Source: Temnothorax longispinosus (Eukaryota > Arthropoda > Insecta > Hymenoptera > Formicidae). From it: a stretch of 64,000 bases of DNA. The DNA is taken from assembly GCF_030848805.1 (NCBI RefSeq), contig NW_027269959.1, positions 683,236 through 747,235 of the forward strand, in the 5' to 3' direction. Both the position numbers and the translations under genes were made by a program. Positions 33,692 to 48,600 of the stretch are shown here, in pieces. Below the pieces are notes generated by a model. The model was not told the origin of the DNA and searched no databases. It saw nothing but the letters and a program-made list of their open reading frames with translations. Each line of letters starts with the position of its first letter. Positions within the stretch are counted from its first letter, which is position 1.

Positions 33692-36600
33692 CTTGAAATT
33701 TAAAGTTTTAACATATAGTCATTTATCACTCGACTATTTTTAATAATTAATAACTCGTTATAACTATTGTAAAATTTGTAAACCGGTACAGGACTTTTTG
33801 ACTTAAGTTAGTCCACTTTATCTATACACAAATTTTGTACTCAACATTCTGGGACACTATATAATTATAAAATAATAAAATAATACCTTTTATTAACTAA
33901 ATCTTCTTGCGCATTTCTAATTTTAGAATCAAATTCTCTATTTGCCCTTGTATGAGGTCGTCGAGATCTAACACCATTGTTTAATCGACGTAAATCTAAT
34001 TCTTGATCAGTAATTAAGTGAGATAATTTATCTGGAAAAAGAGAACAATATATAAGATATGAAACAAGGTAAATATAGCATCTTAATAATAATACAAAAA
34101 GAAAGTATCTCAAAATGGATCGCTTATTATTAAGCTATCAGAAATGAAAACTGTTTTCATTTATTTTGTAGAAACATCTATTTACTTAAAAATTTAATAT
34201 TTGAGATTTTCACATGTAAAAGAAATGCCGTATCTGATTTTTCAAATTAAAATTACATTTGAATTTAAAATATAACTTATCACATATATGTGACAATTTA
34301 TGATAAAAATACTTTGATTGCCTAATGTTAGGCCAATGTCACACATAAGTGATACACGTTATGTAAAATGTTTAATTATTTTATATACTAAGTGTAGTAT
34401 AATTGTGTGTCTGTTTAAGAATCTTTAAAATTAATAAAAAATATTTTTATATATTACCTAAGAATGTCCATATGTTAATATTTCTTGTTCCTAATTTCTG
34501 TACTGCAATATTATGGAAACTTTCTACTATGTTATTCGTACGTACAGGACAATGATAGGTACTAATTTTCGATGCCATATTTGACCAGGTAAGTCTTAAA
34601 TATGACATGAATTGTAAAATATCTGGATGTTCACCAGCAAGTAGGTCTGCTTCAGTTTGTATTATTAATAAAGCTTCTTGAAACATATTTGGTGGTAACA
34701 AAGGCAATGTCATAGTCATTGAAAGTACCGTTTTTGGAATATTTGAAAGGCGCAGTTTTCGCCATTTACGTAGTACAGCCTGAAATTTAAAATGTAATGT
34801 AATTTTTCTATATTTGTACTTATACTTATTGTAACTGTATTGATGACATGCGTAGATATGTGTTCAAAGTATTTAAGAACAAACGAATATTTTTACTAGC
34901 CAAATCAACTGTTGTCTATGCTATCTTAACTAAGCTAGCATGCTAAAACTATTATTAAATAAAATACTAAATATTCTACGAAATACTAATGCGTATTATT
35001 TGACCATAACTGTTATCCAATCATAAGGCTAAATTCTTTTTATAGCATGATTTCAAAGCTTGTAAAAGAAAGAATAGACTTTTGTAAGATATAAGTATAC
35101 CTTTGATGTATTTTTATTAAATAAAATTAATGCATTTTATTAAAAATATTAAAATAAAGACGAAACGACTAACAAAATAAACATTAAAACATTATATTAT
35201 CTAAATAAAACAAAAAGGTAAATGTATTCATCAAATGATAAAAAAAATAAAGATTTTAAAAATATAATAAAAAGACACATTTTGTGAGTATATAAAAAGT
35301 AACTAGCCTAAGTACTGCTACTACGACTATCAATAAGTAGCCTTCAAAATCGGATGTTGAGGTATCAGACTAGTATACAGTGATCAACAATGAACGAGTA
35401 ACAATTGTTATCAAACAAAACAAAAGTATAAATAAAGACTTTTTTAGAAGTTTGATATCTCAGGGAGATGACTATAGTGACTCAACAGTGACTGCATGTT
35501 CAATAATTTGTCAAATAAAAAATAATAAAAAGTGATTTACGTAATTGAATGGCAGTGCTGATTATTTCTCAAAGTAAGATAAACAAGATACAATAGTATC
35601 AATTACATACATGTGTCTTGTCATATGTAACACATTATCTGTAGAAATTGCACTCGCTTACGTACACTTACATGTATATACATTTCTAATACTATTAATG
35701 AATTCATCTGAAGAACGTTTTTATATATACCTGATTGAAATGGAACCAACATCCAGTTAAGTTAGCATTAGGAAACTTCTTATTCAGTGATTTTACTGCA
35801 GCTGTTTCAAAATCGCTCATAATAAACTTAATGTTTTGTTCAAGTTGTGGTACTAGTTGTGTAATTTTATCCCATAAAGCATCATACAAAGTTGTTGTAC
35901 GTACATCACATAATATGAATAATGTTGCAATACCCTGGAAAGATCAAGTTATTTATTTCGTTATTTATCGTTATCCTTGTTAAAGTTATCTTCCTTAAAG
36001 CGTTCGTTTTAACGCTTAAAAAAAAACTGACTGATTTTAATAAATATTTTACCGTATCCATGTATCGTATATGGACCGAGTAAAGCTGCGCAATATGAGG
36101 TTTGCGTGGAAGAACCTTAAAAATGATGTTTTTAAATAATTTATATAATTATACTTAATTTTGCTTTTATATATGCGTCAGATATTAAGAACTTTCTTAC
36201 AAGAAAAGATAATGGTACTTACAGAAAAAGTTCCATCTACATAGATTTCAGTAGTAGAAGACAATGCTTGCAGTAAATAATTAGTTGATAAAATTATTGC
36301 ACTTTTTCCATCCGTTGTAACTACTTTATCTTTATAAATATTTTGTATAATGTCAGAATTTTCGAGAATATCATATAATGATTCCAATGTATTAGGTACA
36401 GATGGTCGGCTTTTCTCACGTTCACGATGCATACTACATCTTATAGTTGCAAAGCTTAAATATTGTCCTGCATCTGGATTTCTAGAAAGGAGTGAGATAT
36501 AATGTAGTATTTAATAATGTAGTATTAATACAAAAACAGTAAAAATTTTAACAAATTGATTTTTGTAATCTTTTATTGAGTTTTACCACATTGAGTGACA

Positions 36601-39600
36601 CTTTAATAGAAAAAAATAAAAAATGAATACTATTCTAAATTAAAATACACATAGAATTAACAATTCTTATTTTAAAATTACATATTACTACTTCATTATA
36701 TAAATGTTATTTATGTAGATGATAAGAATATTTAGGTATTACAAATGAAGTAAAAAGTATGAAAAAAATTGATCATAGAATATAAATGTACTTACAATTA
36801 TTTTATCATACATATATAATTGATTACAATCTACAGAATGATATAAAAAACATAAATGAAACAGAAGAAAATAATGTAAAATAAAGTAGCCTTATGTTAA
36901 AAATTGGTCCATCAAAAAAGATTGTTAAATTTCATGTATGTTAGCAAAATAATATTTTACCTAATATAAATGCAAACAAGCAAACAATTGAAAGAAACAG
37001 TTTAAGTTGTGACATAAATAAAAATAAGAAATGTAATAGAAATTTTTCATCAATAGTAATATCTTAAGGGGATGCTGGAGTGACGCTCGAACTTGATCGA
37101 GGTCGATAATGTAGAGCGAAATTCTAACCTATAATATTATAAATTATCAATATTAGCTTTGCAGAGTACAAAATTCTTTTGCAGTATTAAAGTACGCGCA
37201 AAAATAAACTACGCGAGTATCGATTTCATATCAAAAAACGAAATCTTAGCCCAGTCAAATGGGTATTTTTCAAGGAAATAATACTAAGTGCGCTGTAACT
37301 TACATGAAAGGTGTTTTTTGGGGTTGTAATGAAAATACTAAAAGCCCACCCCCGTACCATTGTCGTAGCAAAAATGGGGGTGCAAAAAAGGTCCCAAAAA
37401 TTGGTTTTTTGCCAATAACTCGAAAAGTATCGCAATTAGGAAAAAAAGTGAAGACGTAAAAGTTGTAGAGAATTAAATTTCACACAAAAAAGGTTCAGAG
37501 AAAATTTTTGTACGACCAATTGCAGCCGATCTAGATTTTTTTGAAATAATAGGTATTTCATGACATATGGAAAACACGCGAGCGCGTCGCGCATTTTTTG
37601 TCGATAGTTAGAAAATGGCGACTCAAATAAAAAAATAGTTCAAATAAAAGTTGTAGACGATTCAATTACGAACAATTTCCGTTTTTTTTTTTTTCGATAC
37701 GATCAGTATTGACAGAGATATGAATTTTTTAAAACATTTATTATCGATCCTCGAGTATGATTTTTAGTGGTAAAATCGCTTGTAACTCAACATCTGTAAG
37801 TTTAACGCAAATATTACATTTTACGAAAGTGAAAGATAATTAAATTTCGAAAATTTTGATGTATATGCAAACTCGTTTTGGATATATGCGTAGTGTGTTA
37901 ATGCTAATAAACATGAAAAATTGTCATTTTTTTGTGGATTTTGCCAAAAAAAATAACTTTCAGTTAGCTGTAGGTCAAAATCTCTCTACATTTTTTGAAG
38001 AGGATTAAATTGTCTTTAAAACGGCGTTTGGTTCATCTTCGTACGATCATTTGTTAAGAAATTACAGCTGTTTAAAGATGTCAGGAAAAATACAATTTCA
38101 TACGAAATTAATAATATATTGAAAAAATACATGTGTAATAATTTTTTAAAAATTGGTATTCACCTATTTTTAGTAGTTTATATGTGTGTGAAAGTAATGC
38201 AGCACTGTAAGTTCATCGAAAGGTATAATTTCTTTAAAAAATGAACTCTCGAAAAGTGGTGTTTTTTAAAGAAATTATGCAAAAGTGGCATTTGTACTTA
38301 GTTTTTTGCATATATCTTCTTTTCTATTGATTTTACGAAGAAATTCCACCCGGTCAAAATTAAAGCTGATAAAATTTCCTACAAAACTGATACCTTGATA
38401 TTCGATTTGTAATAAGTAGCATTATGAAACGGACAATTAAAAATGCTTGTGATTTTGAATTTGCAGAAAAGTGAAATTTTGGAGCATTTTCAAAGTTAAA
38501 AACAATGTACTTAACAAATTTTTAAAATTTTTTCAAGTATTGGACGTCATTCTGCATACATTTAGGTGTCATTCAGTACCGGTGCGATATTTTTAGAACG
38601 AATAGTACACAAGAAATGTCCTGGCGTCGGATAGTAAGCGGCGAGCAGGTAGCCGGGCTTCAGTATGGGGGCAGTTATACGCGTTTTTCAAAATGTTAAT
38701 AGCTTTGGAAAATTCCCCAAAAATTATTATAATATCTTTATACCTTCGACTAAAAATCAATGTAAAAAACATTTGTAAATTATTTATTTAAATATTTTTT
38801 TACAACAATTATATGTTGACGAACGCCTGTTACGACTCGTTTTATTCATAATTCGCGAACAAATTGACGAAATTTAATGTTTCAAAGTGCAAATTAAAGC
38901 TAAAAGTTGTGCGAATGAGAAAAAAAATTAGATAATCTATATATATAAAGAAAGATGTCCTGACTGAATGTCTGACTGACTGACTGACTCATCAACCCCC
39001 AGCCCAAACCCCTGAACCTAGAAACATGAAATTTGGAGAGTGTATTCCTTTCATGACATAAGCACCCACTAAGAAAGGATTTTTAGAAATTCAACCTCCA
39101 AGGGGGTAAAAAGGGGTAAAATGTGTTTTCACGACTTTCTCAATATCTTTTAAGCCCGATGAGATATCGACTTGGTTTTTGCTTACGAAGGTTACCCATA
39201 CAAGTGCTTAAAAACATAATTCAAGATTTTGCCCTAATCAATCCCTGAAGAGGCAAATTTATAAATTCGGGGGTGAATTATAGAATCTTTCGCATACCGT
39301 AGCGAAGCACGGGGTATCAAGCTAGTTATTCATAAAATAGGAATACTTAATTTCGTTGCCAGAAATTTGGTAATTTTTAAGTGGTATAAAAAGACTTTAA
39401 GAATGCCAGAAAAAAATTTTTTGAATAAGAAAAGGCGAATTTGGACTATTTGGAGTGTGAAAGATATTTTTTATGTAAAAAAATTATATTTTTTTTTTAT
39501 AATCGCATTCTCCTCCCCAACTTTTCCGCCTGCCTCTAAGCCATAATAGTCCTCTGTAGAATGTCAAATAACTTTTTAAAGACAAAAATATTTTAAATAT

Positions 39601-42600
39601 GCTTAAATTACACCAAAATACATTTTTATCGAAAAAAAATTCTCACTTTTACACAATACTGACGTAATCCTCCAACCATGCATTTTCGTGTCCCAATGAG
39701 ATTTTGATTGTTTGTCGTTTCGAAAAACAAACGACTGTTAAAAACTTATGGGACATGTTGAATTCCGAGTCGAAAACGTGGCATCTTATTGTGTGTTCTG
39801 TGATTATTACATACTGTTGTATACGAACATTAAAATATTTTAACGTGTCGTGCATGTCTGTGTGTACACGTAATCATTGACGAAGTACAGAAAATTGCAG
39901 AGAGTTTATTAACGTGTAATTGGTAAGTATTTTTTTTGTGGTTAACTCCGGTTGGAGTTCACATTGAATATCATTAGTTGCAATTATTACAATTAAGGTG
40001 GTATTATTGTTTACTGACATATTTTTCGAGTTATACCGTTATTCGCCGCTTCAATTAATGATAGAAATGAAAAAAGTTGTATTTGTTCATAGTGATTTTT
40101 TAAATTTGTTTCAGATATATATATATATATATTTTTTTTTTCATTGGAATTTCTTCAAGAAGCAACCGCATAAAAATGGAAAACGGTAGACAATGCGTTA
40201 TTTGCAATGAAGGAGACACGGTTAGATCGTTATCCGAAGTGCGAAAAAAAGGATTGAACGGCTTAATTGAATCAAGTCGATTGCGGAAGGATGGCAAACA
40301 CACAACATTTGCTGCATTACATGTAGCATTCATTCATCCTGACTGTAGGAAAAATTATACACGCAAAAGAAGTATACATTTCGATTTAAAAAGAGAAGAA
40401 ACTAAAGCTTCTACTTCTGGCCCTTGCCATGGAACGAAAAGAAAAATGTCGTTTAATTTCGAAAAATGTTGCTTATTTTGTTCTGAAGTTATTGACGAAG
40501 CATTTTACGCGCATCAACAAACACTCCGAAAAGAAAATAGACGAACAGTATGCAGGTTGCTAAAAGATACGACTGCTAAAAAAATCGAAGAAAAAGCTAT
40601 ACAACGTAACGATGAGTTAGGTCGGCAGGTGCTTGATCGTATGTCATCAAATTTAGTGATGAGTAAAGCAATATACCATTTGAATTGTCTTGTATCATTT
40701 ATGTGGGTGGCGAAGTCGAATAAATTGGGAAGACCATTATCAAGCGATGTCGTATCAGCAATGCAAACCATTTTTAATTACTTACGTGAGTCTGAAGAAT
40801 GCCAATTTTCCAGCAAACAATTGTTATCTGTAATGGAAAATGCGAAGCAAACAGCACCTGCGTGGAAAACTGTAGAGAAGAAACTGAAAGAAGAATTTGG
40901 AAATGACATAATTGTAACACATCTGAACCGTAAAGATCCAGTCGTATGTTTTTCTAACATCGGGCATCAACTGATTAGCAGAAATTGGTATGAGGATCGT
41001 TTATTAGATGAGAACAGCGAAAAAATGAGAATTGTTAAAAAAGCTGCAGAAATTATAAGATCAGACATTAAACTGAAATACTGCGACGTGACCTCGTATC
41101 CTGCGAGTACACAATTTTTGGACGACGTTGATTCTTGTTTACCGAAATCACTCACAACATTATTGGAAAACATTATACTGAAAGATAAAAAAAAACCCGA
41201 CATTTACAAAAAAAAAATGCATCACAATCGGTCACAGTATAATGTCAGCTGTTAGACCTGTTTCTTTTATATCCACAATTCAACTTGGTATCGCTTCGTA
41301 TTTGTATAAAAAAGTTGGATCAAAAACGATCATTGATGTTCTCTCGAAAGTTGGTCTCTGTGCATCGTACAGTGATGTGAGAGCTTTAGAGTCGTCAGTT
41401 TTACAAGCACCACAATATGAAATTAAATGCCAACCAATCGTGATACATTGTGGATGGTAGGCAAATATTTTAATATACCTGACATTCCTGGATGGAGGGG
41501 CTTCCATGAACGAATAACAGGACATAAAAGGGTACAAAAAACAAAAGTTTTGTTTCTACCCTTCATAAATGCTTCGCCAAGTGACTACGACACCATATAT
41601 ACATCATTGCAGATGGCCGCCCAAAAAGCGAAAGACGTAAAACTACAAACAAGTATTGTCACATTCGACCAGCCTTTATATTTGAAAGCACGGGATATAG
41701 TTGCTTGTTCTGGAAAAGATTCCGAGTTGAAAGATGTTGTTATAAGGCTAGGTGGGTTTCACACTCTCATGTCGTTTTTGGGCTGCATCGGGTTTATAAT
41801 GGCAGGTAGCGGATTACGGCAAATTCTAAGTATTATTTATGCGCCGAATTCTGTTGATAAATTACTCGCTGGCCACGCTTATGCTAGAGCAGTAAGAGCT
41901 CATTTGCTAGTTCAATTGGCACTCTCGAAAATAATACTAAAAACATTAGCAATTACATATGAAGAGCGTGAAATTGTTTGTTCATTATTACAGCACTTTC
42001 GTGAAAGTCCTCCGAAAACCGAAGAAATAAGTGAACATCCTGTTGTGTCACAACTTGCTAAAAAATTAGAATATCATTTATTGCATTTTGACAATAATGG
42101 GCCAACGGCTAAATTGTGGCTCCAATACTTCAACATGGTAACGATTCTGAAATTATTCATAGAGTCTGAGAGAGAAGGAAATTGGACGAACCACTTGTTG
42201 GCTGTTCGACATATGCTGCCATATTTTCACGCCAGCGGCCATTTTTCTTACGCAAAGTCCTGTCACATATACTTGCAAGACATGGTAAATTTGAAGAACT
42301 TGATGAATGACAGAGAATTTGAACAGTTTACCGAAGGTGCAAAATTTACTATTAAGCGAACGGAAAAATTCTGGTCCGGAACGTGGTCTGATCAAATTAT
42401 AGAGCAAACTCTCAATAGAGAGTTCAAAATCATAGCAGGCCCTATTGGCAGAGGTTCTCTGACAGACAGCTCTCTCACAGCGTTTACCACAACCATGCCA
42501 ATTTTGCATAATATTTGCGAGGCCGTGGAAAGTTTCAGCGAAAGGTACTTTTCAACGTCTGAACAACATGTCGAGGCTCGTGAAAGCCGAATACAACGAG

Positions 42601-45600
42601 ACGACGAAGACGTAACAAAACTTGTCCAGTGGTTTCAGATTCATGATCCTTTTCAGCATAATGATAGTATTGTGTCTTTAAGTACTGGAGTATGTGGTAA
42701 CCCATCGTCGATAAATTGTTTCCGTGCTCGCGAAATCGGTGAACAACTCGTGGAGGAAATGCAAAATAAGGAGATGAAAGACATACGCATGAAACGTAGC
42801 AACAGAGTTTCTTCACTGGCATCTATCAACTGTACTGTCAAGGTTCAAAACAAACAAGTCGTAGTAGATCCATTCATGATCTTTCAACGCATGACAATCG
42901 CAAAACAATCTGAAACGGACTTGGAAGAATTTTTAAAATACGAACTTGCTCCATATCCCCTTTCCCTCTTTTGTGAGACTGGCATGCGAAAAAATAAAAA
43001 ATCCGCATTAATGGACGTTTTCATTCAATTTGGCAATAATTTACCAGATGGCGATAAGAAGTTCATCATAGATGGAGGCTTTCTTTTGCATAGGGTGCTT
43101 TGGAATGTAAATACTACATACAAAAATATTTGTATTACGTATTTGAATTATGTTAAAAAATATTACGGTAACAATTGCATTGTTGTCTTCGATGGGTACA
43201 ACGATACGAGTAACAGCACTAAAACATCAGAACAACACCGCAGAAGTGCAACGAAAACTTGCCCAGACATCGCATTTGAAGAGCATATGATAGCAACGAT
43301 CGCGCAAGACTCATTTCTTCGGAACAAAAACAACAAGGCCAGGCTTATATTCCATCTAAAAAAATTGTTTGAAATGGAAGGAATTGCAGTTCAACAAAGT
43401 ACCTGCGATGCCGACACTCTAATTATTGAAACATCAATTTCAACTGCTGCATCACACCCAACCGTCGTTGTAGGAGAGGACACGGACCTCCTTGTGCTTC
43501 TGGTTGCTCTAGCACCATCGGATAGAAACATTTACTTTTTAAAGCCAGGCAGGGGAAAAAGCGAGAAGCAAATTTTTTCATCCCAGCAGATACAAGAAAT
43601 AAAGAATATCCAAACTTCAATTTTATTAGCGCACGCATTTGGAGGATGCGATACGACGTCGGCTATTTTTCAAAAAGGAAAATTAAAAGTTCTTAGTTTG
43701 TTACAAAATGAAAAATTGAAATCGGTTATCGACGTTTTCATGTCCGCAAATTCAACCGTCATGGATGTTCAAGAAGCAGGCGAGTTATTATTTTTACATC
43801 TGTACGGTTCAAAAAAACCGGCCATGGAAAATTTAAATGCTCTACGATATCATATGTACAAACGAACGGCATTAAGAAAAACTTCTCGCTTGGCTGGACT
43901 GCCTCCCACATGTAATGCTGCTGCTCAACATTCATTCCGTACGTATTGTCAAGTTCAGGCGTGGTTGGGCAATACTATGAATCCTCAATGTTGGGGCTGG
44001 CAATCGATTGATGGATATCTTCAACCCGTCACAATGACCGAACCTCCTGCCCCACAAGAGCTCCTGAAATTAGTTGCTTGCAGTTGCAAAACAAATTGCA
44101 CAGCATCTTGTGGGTGTAAAAAAGCCGGACTTAAATGTTCTGATCTCTGTCTGAATTGTGTTGAGACTGGTTGTTTCAATTTGTATCAAATTCCGGCAGA
44201 GAACGATTCCGACAGCGATGAGAACATACAAAACGAAAATAAGGAAGAAATTAACTAATGTACATACTACAATTGACTTTTCATTTAATAATTATTTCGT
44301 ACGTTTATAATAAAATCCAGTTACAATTACAATTTTGTGCACTTCAATATATACAATACTAGCTTGATACCCCGTGCTTCGCTACGGTATGCGAAGGATA
44401 CTATAATTCACCCTCGAATTTATAAATTTGCCTCTTTAGGGATTGATTAGTGCAAAATCTTGAATTATGTTTTTAAATACTTGTATGGGTAACCTTCGTA
44501 AGCAAAAACCAAGTCGATATCTCATCGGGCTTAAAAGATATTGAGAAAGTCGTGAAAACACATTTTACCCGTTTTCACCACCTTGGAGGTTGAACTTCTA
44601 AAAATCCTTTCTTAGTGGGTGCTTACGTCATGAAAGGAATACACTCTCCAAATTTCATGTTTCTAGGTTCAGGGGTTTGGGCTGGGGGTTGATGAGTCAG
44701 TCAGTCAGGACATCTTCCTTTATATATATAGATATACCAATTTCGAATAATTTTAGATTTTTTAGCAGTTTACAATATTGAAATCACAATAAAACATGTA
44801 AAAATATCGAATAATGCTACAAATTATTAAAAAGTGAGGGCAAAAAATTTTCTTCCCTGGAAGACACTACGACACGAAGGATTACTTGCAAACCATTATA
44901 TTTCATCAAGTCATCATAAATTATGTACATATTATTCATAATTCACATATTAATAATTAATTAATTAATTATTATTTCATTTAATACCATTTATTGCGAT
45001 AATGCTTTTCAGTCATATTGATCGCGCAATAATAAATGTTTAAAAAATTCATATCTCTGTCAATACTGATCGTATCGAAAAAAAAAAAACGGAAATTGTT
45101 CGTAATTGAATCGTCTACAACTTTTATTTGAACTATTTTTTTATTTGAGTCGCCATTTTCTAACTATCGACAAAAAATGCGCGACGCGCTCGCGTGTTTT
45201 CCATATGTCATGAAATACCTATTATTTCAAAAAAATCTAGATCGGCTGCAATTGGTCGTACAAAAATTTTCTCTGAACCTTTTTTGTGTGAAATTTAATT
45301 CTCTACAACTTTCACGTCTTCACTTTTTTCCTAATTGCGATACTTTTCGAGTTATTGGCAAAAAACCAATTTTTGGGACCTTTTTTGCACCCCCATTTTT
45401 GCTACGACAATGGTACGGGGGTGGGCTTTTAGTATTTTCATTACAACCCCAAAAGACACCTTCCACGTTAGTTACAGCGCACTTAGTATTATTTCCTTGA
45501 AAGGTGAAAATTTCTGCCCATTTGACTGGGCTATCTGAGGTCTACGCACGCACGCATTCACGTGAATTTTATTACACGCGTTTCTTTTATATTAGGTGTC

Positions 45601-48600
45601 TGAACCAAATTCTGTAAATTGTGTGTTATTTCTTCACATAATCCGCAGTCAAGACTACTCTCATTTTGTAACAACGAAGCGTAGAATTTTTATAGGAAGC
45701 AAATCTTGTCACGAGTTGACAGCAGTTTACCCTCAGAATAGATAAGGAAGATTTGAATTTCTTAAATTATTTTCCATTTCGGGATTATTCGGGCAGCCTT
45801 GACTGCATTAGTGCACGTACTTTAACTAGAGCAAACCGATTTTTCAATCTGTGAAGCCAATAAAGAGAAACGCGTGTAATAAAATTACGTCGTTTAGTCG
45901 GTAAAAATGAACACTCCAGCATCCCCTTAAGACAGAACATCATTTGCTCTTTCTCTGTAAATTAAAAAATATAAATGTATATAAAAGGCAATATGTTAAA
46001 CCCTAAAAATGCAAATGTAAGTAAAACTACACTATATGATAATTATATATACGTGAGTAAACATTCTAAATCATTTATATTCGAAAAGTTTAAATTCACG
46101 AAAGTGATTCAAATATAAATATAAGAACATGCTGTACAAAAATTATACATACATTAATAAACATTTAAAATTGTTTAAGTTCAAAAATAGGGTGAAATGA
46201 AATATTGTACCTATTATTGAAAAAATAATGAATACATCCAATAATATTAAAAATGTAAAAGTTAACAATAAGCACTACAAATTAATAACACAAAATTTAA
46301 AAAAGAGATTTAAAAAATTACTAAAAATGTTTGTGCATGTGCGTGCATGCGTGTGTGTGTGTCTTAAGCAGGGTCGACAAAATTCCACATTTTCTGGATA
46401 AAGTCCATGTCAGTGGTAAAAACCGGTATTTTCCGGAAAAACCGGCAAAAACTGATCTTTTCCATTAAAAATAGTAAAATAAATAGAAAATCTTATCGAG
46501 ATATTTTAATTCATAGGTAGCTCGAGGTGCCTATAATCTTAGCTACGGTTCTGCGCGAGAATATTTAAACATCAAAAAACAAACGCGCTGGAAAGGTCGC
46601 TCATTTATTCATACTCCCTACAAATCTTTCTAGGTACCTGTATTAAAGTTATACGTTTATTGGTTTGGTTACTGATTATTGGTTATTGGTGAAGTTGTTG
46701 TTAGTGTAGTTAACATGAGTAATTTGAAAAACGCATTAGGAAGACACAAAGACGCTGTATGGTCTTGCTCTTGAATCCTGTTCCGTTAATAACATCAATA
46801 AACAGAAATGTATTTCTTGTGAAATATTAGTAAGTGCAAAAGCCCCATAATTGAAACAGCATCTTCAAAAGTGTAATAAGTTTCAAAAGGATGAAGCTAA
46901 TTTAATAAATGAAGATCAATTTAGACAATGATTTGGAAGAATCGAATAAAGAAAACGAATTAATATTAAATCACCTTCATGCTTTTATGAAATAGCCTTT
47001 GATGTCAAATTATATAATTAAAACTACAACTGCACATAAAGAAGAAATAGACAAGGCAATGGCAAAATTTTTATGCTTGCAACATATCTTTTAGAGTCTC
47101 TGAAAATATACATTTTAAAAATTTTATCCAAGTTTTACGACCAAGATATGAACCTCCAAATAGAAAACAGTTATCTGGAAATTTACTAAATAAAATTTAT
47201 GATAAAATCATGCATGGATAAAGTGCAAACCGAGTTGAATGAAAACACAGTTATATTAATGCAAGATGGTTGGAGCGAGGTACATAATACTCCAATTATT
47301 GCTAATATTTTTTCTACTGGCGAATTGTCTTATTTCTTATCGGCAATTGAGTCTGGATGTAACGTAAAATCTGCAGATTATTGTGTAGGAGTATGGCTAA
47401 AGAATTGAAGGATCATGCAAACCTCAGTTACCTGGTGAAAGAAAATGGAACAATCAACTAAAATATTAGGAAACTTTTATTCGTAATCAACAATTTTACC
47501 TTCAAATAGTTGATGAACATGAAAAAGAGATAAATGACAAGATTGCTCGCATTATTAATAATGTTGCGATTTATAAAGAAGTAAAATCTTTGTACGTTCA
47601 ATTAATACATATAACAAGTGCGCTTGATAAGGTAAAACTAAAAAAAATTATATTTATTAAAAAGAAATGCAATTCTCTTTCATTATTTTTACTTCAACAT
47701 ACATACGTACAATATAAATACGTACGCATATATACGCACGCACACACGCACATACACATTGTGCTCAGAAAAAGTTAATTTATATTTATTAATTGTCTTT
47801 AGATGTATTATATATATAATTTGATAAAATTATATAAAGTTGCAATAAAATATAATATTTACATGCTTATAAAAAATGTTACATTACACAAAATGTTACA
47901 TGTGAATAATTACTCGAATGTGTCTTTCTAATCTATTTCTTTAATTTTTTACTTTAATTCTTATGATTTATTCGATATTAGTATCGAGCTGAAGAATGTA
48001 ACATAACGGACTGTACCAATTTATGGATAACATCGATGAATAATGAAAAATTGGAACCATATAAAAATATTTTGGAAAAGAGATTTTCTGAAACTATTAC
48101 ACCTGCGTATATGTTAGCTTATATATTGCATCTGCAATATGATACTACAAGACTGTCTAAAAACAAGAAGAAACAGCACGAAATTATGCATCAGAATTAT
48201 TTCCGGATGTTTTACCGTTAATTATATCCTTTCAAGCAGAGGCTGAACCCTTTCTAAAATCTTTTTTTTAAAAAGCCAAAAATATGAATGTTAGAATGAG
48301 ATGGAAAGCATTCAGTAAAAATGATCATCTTCCTGCAGATTTTATTAATTTTATCATGCACTTACATAACTGTCCAGTAAATTCCGTGTCAATTGAGAGA
48401 ATGCTTTCCAATTTAAGTTTTATCCAAAATAAAATCCGTAATAGATTAGGAATCGATAGAGCTAATAAATTAGTATTTTGTTGTAAGACGTTGAATGGTA
48501 AATTCGAACCAGATCTGCAGTAATAAAAATTTTTAATTCTACTATTATGTTTCCTCTCTTATTAGAAATATGATATAAAATTTAGTAACACCTTTAAAGT

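Larger units (their letters stand above)
37068..45926. mobile_element. 8.86-kb TTAA-flanked DNA transposon with a nuclease-like gene
   Basis: A perfect 15-bp terminal inverted repeat (GGGGATGCTGGAGTG) lies at both ends, and TTAA lies immediately outside each (37,064-37,067 and 45,927-45,930). About 500-bp subterminal inverted repeats lie at 37,248-37,746 and 45,024-45,532. Inside, two short Helitrons in opposite orientation (38,936-39,325 and 44,359-44,732) flank a gene of about 4.1 kb (40,176-44,258). TTAA targets are shared with piggyBac and Kolobok, but the protein has no signature of either that I recognise. Confidence 0.8.

Noticed and set aside
37068..45926. piggyBac assignment from the TTAA target
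   Set aside because: The encoded protein lacks any piggyBac-like pattern I recognise and has PIN/XPG-like and CXC motifs instead. TTAA alone is not diagnostic.
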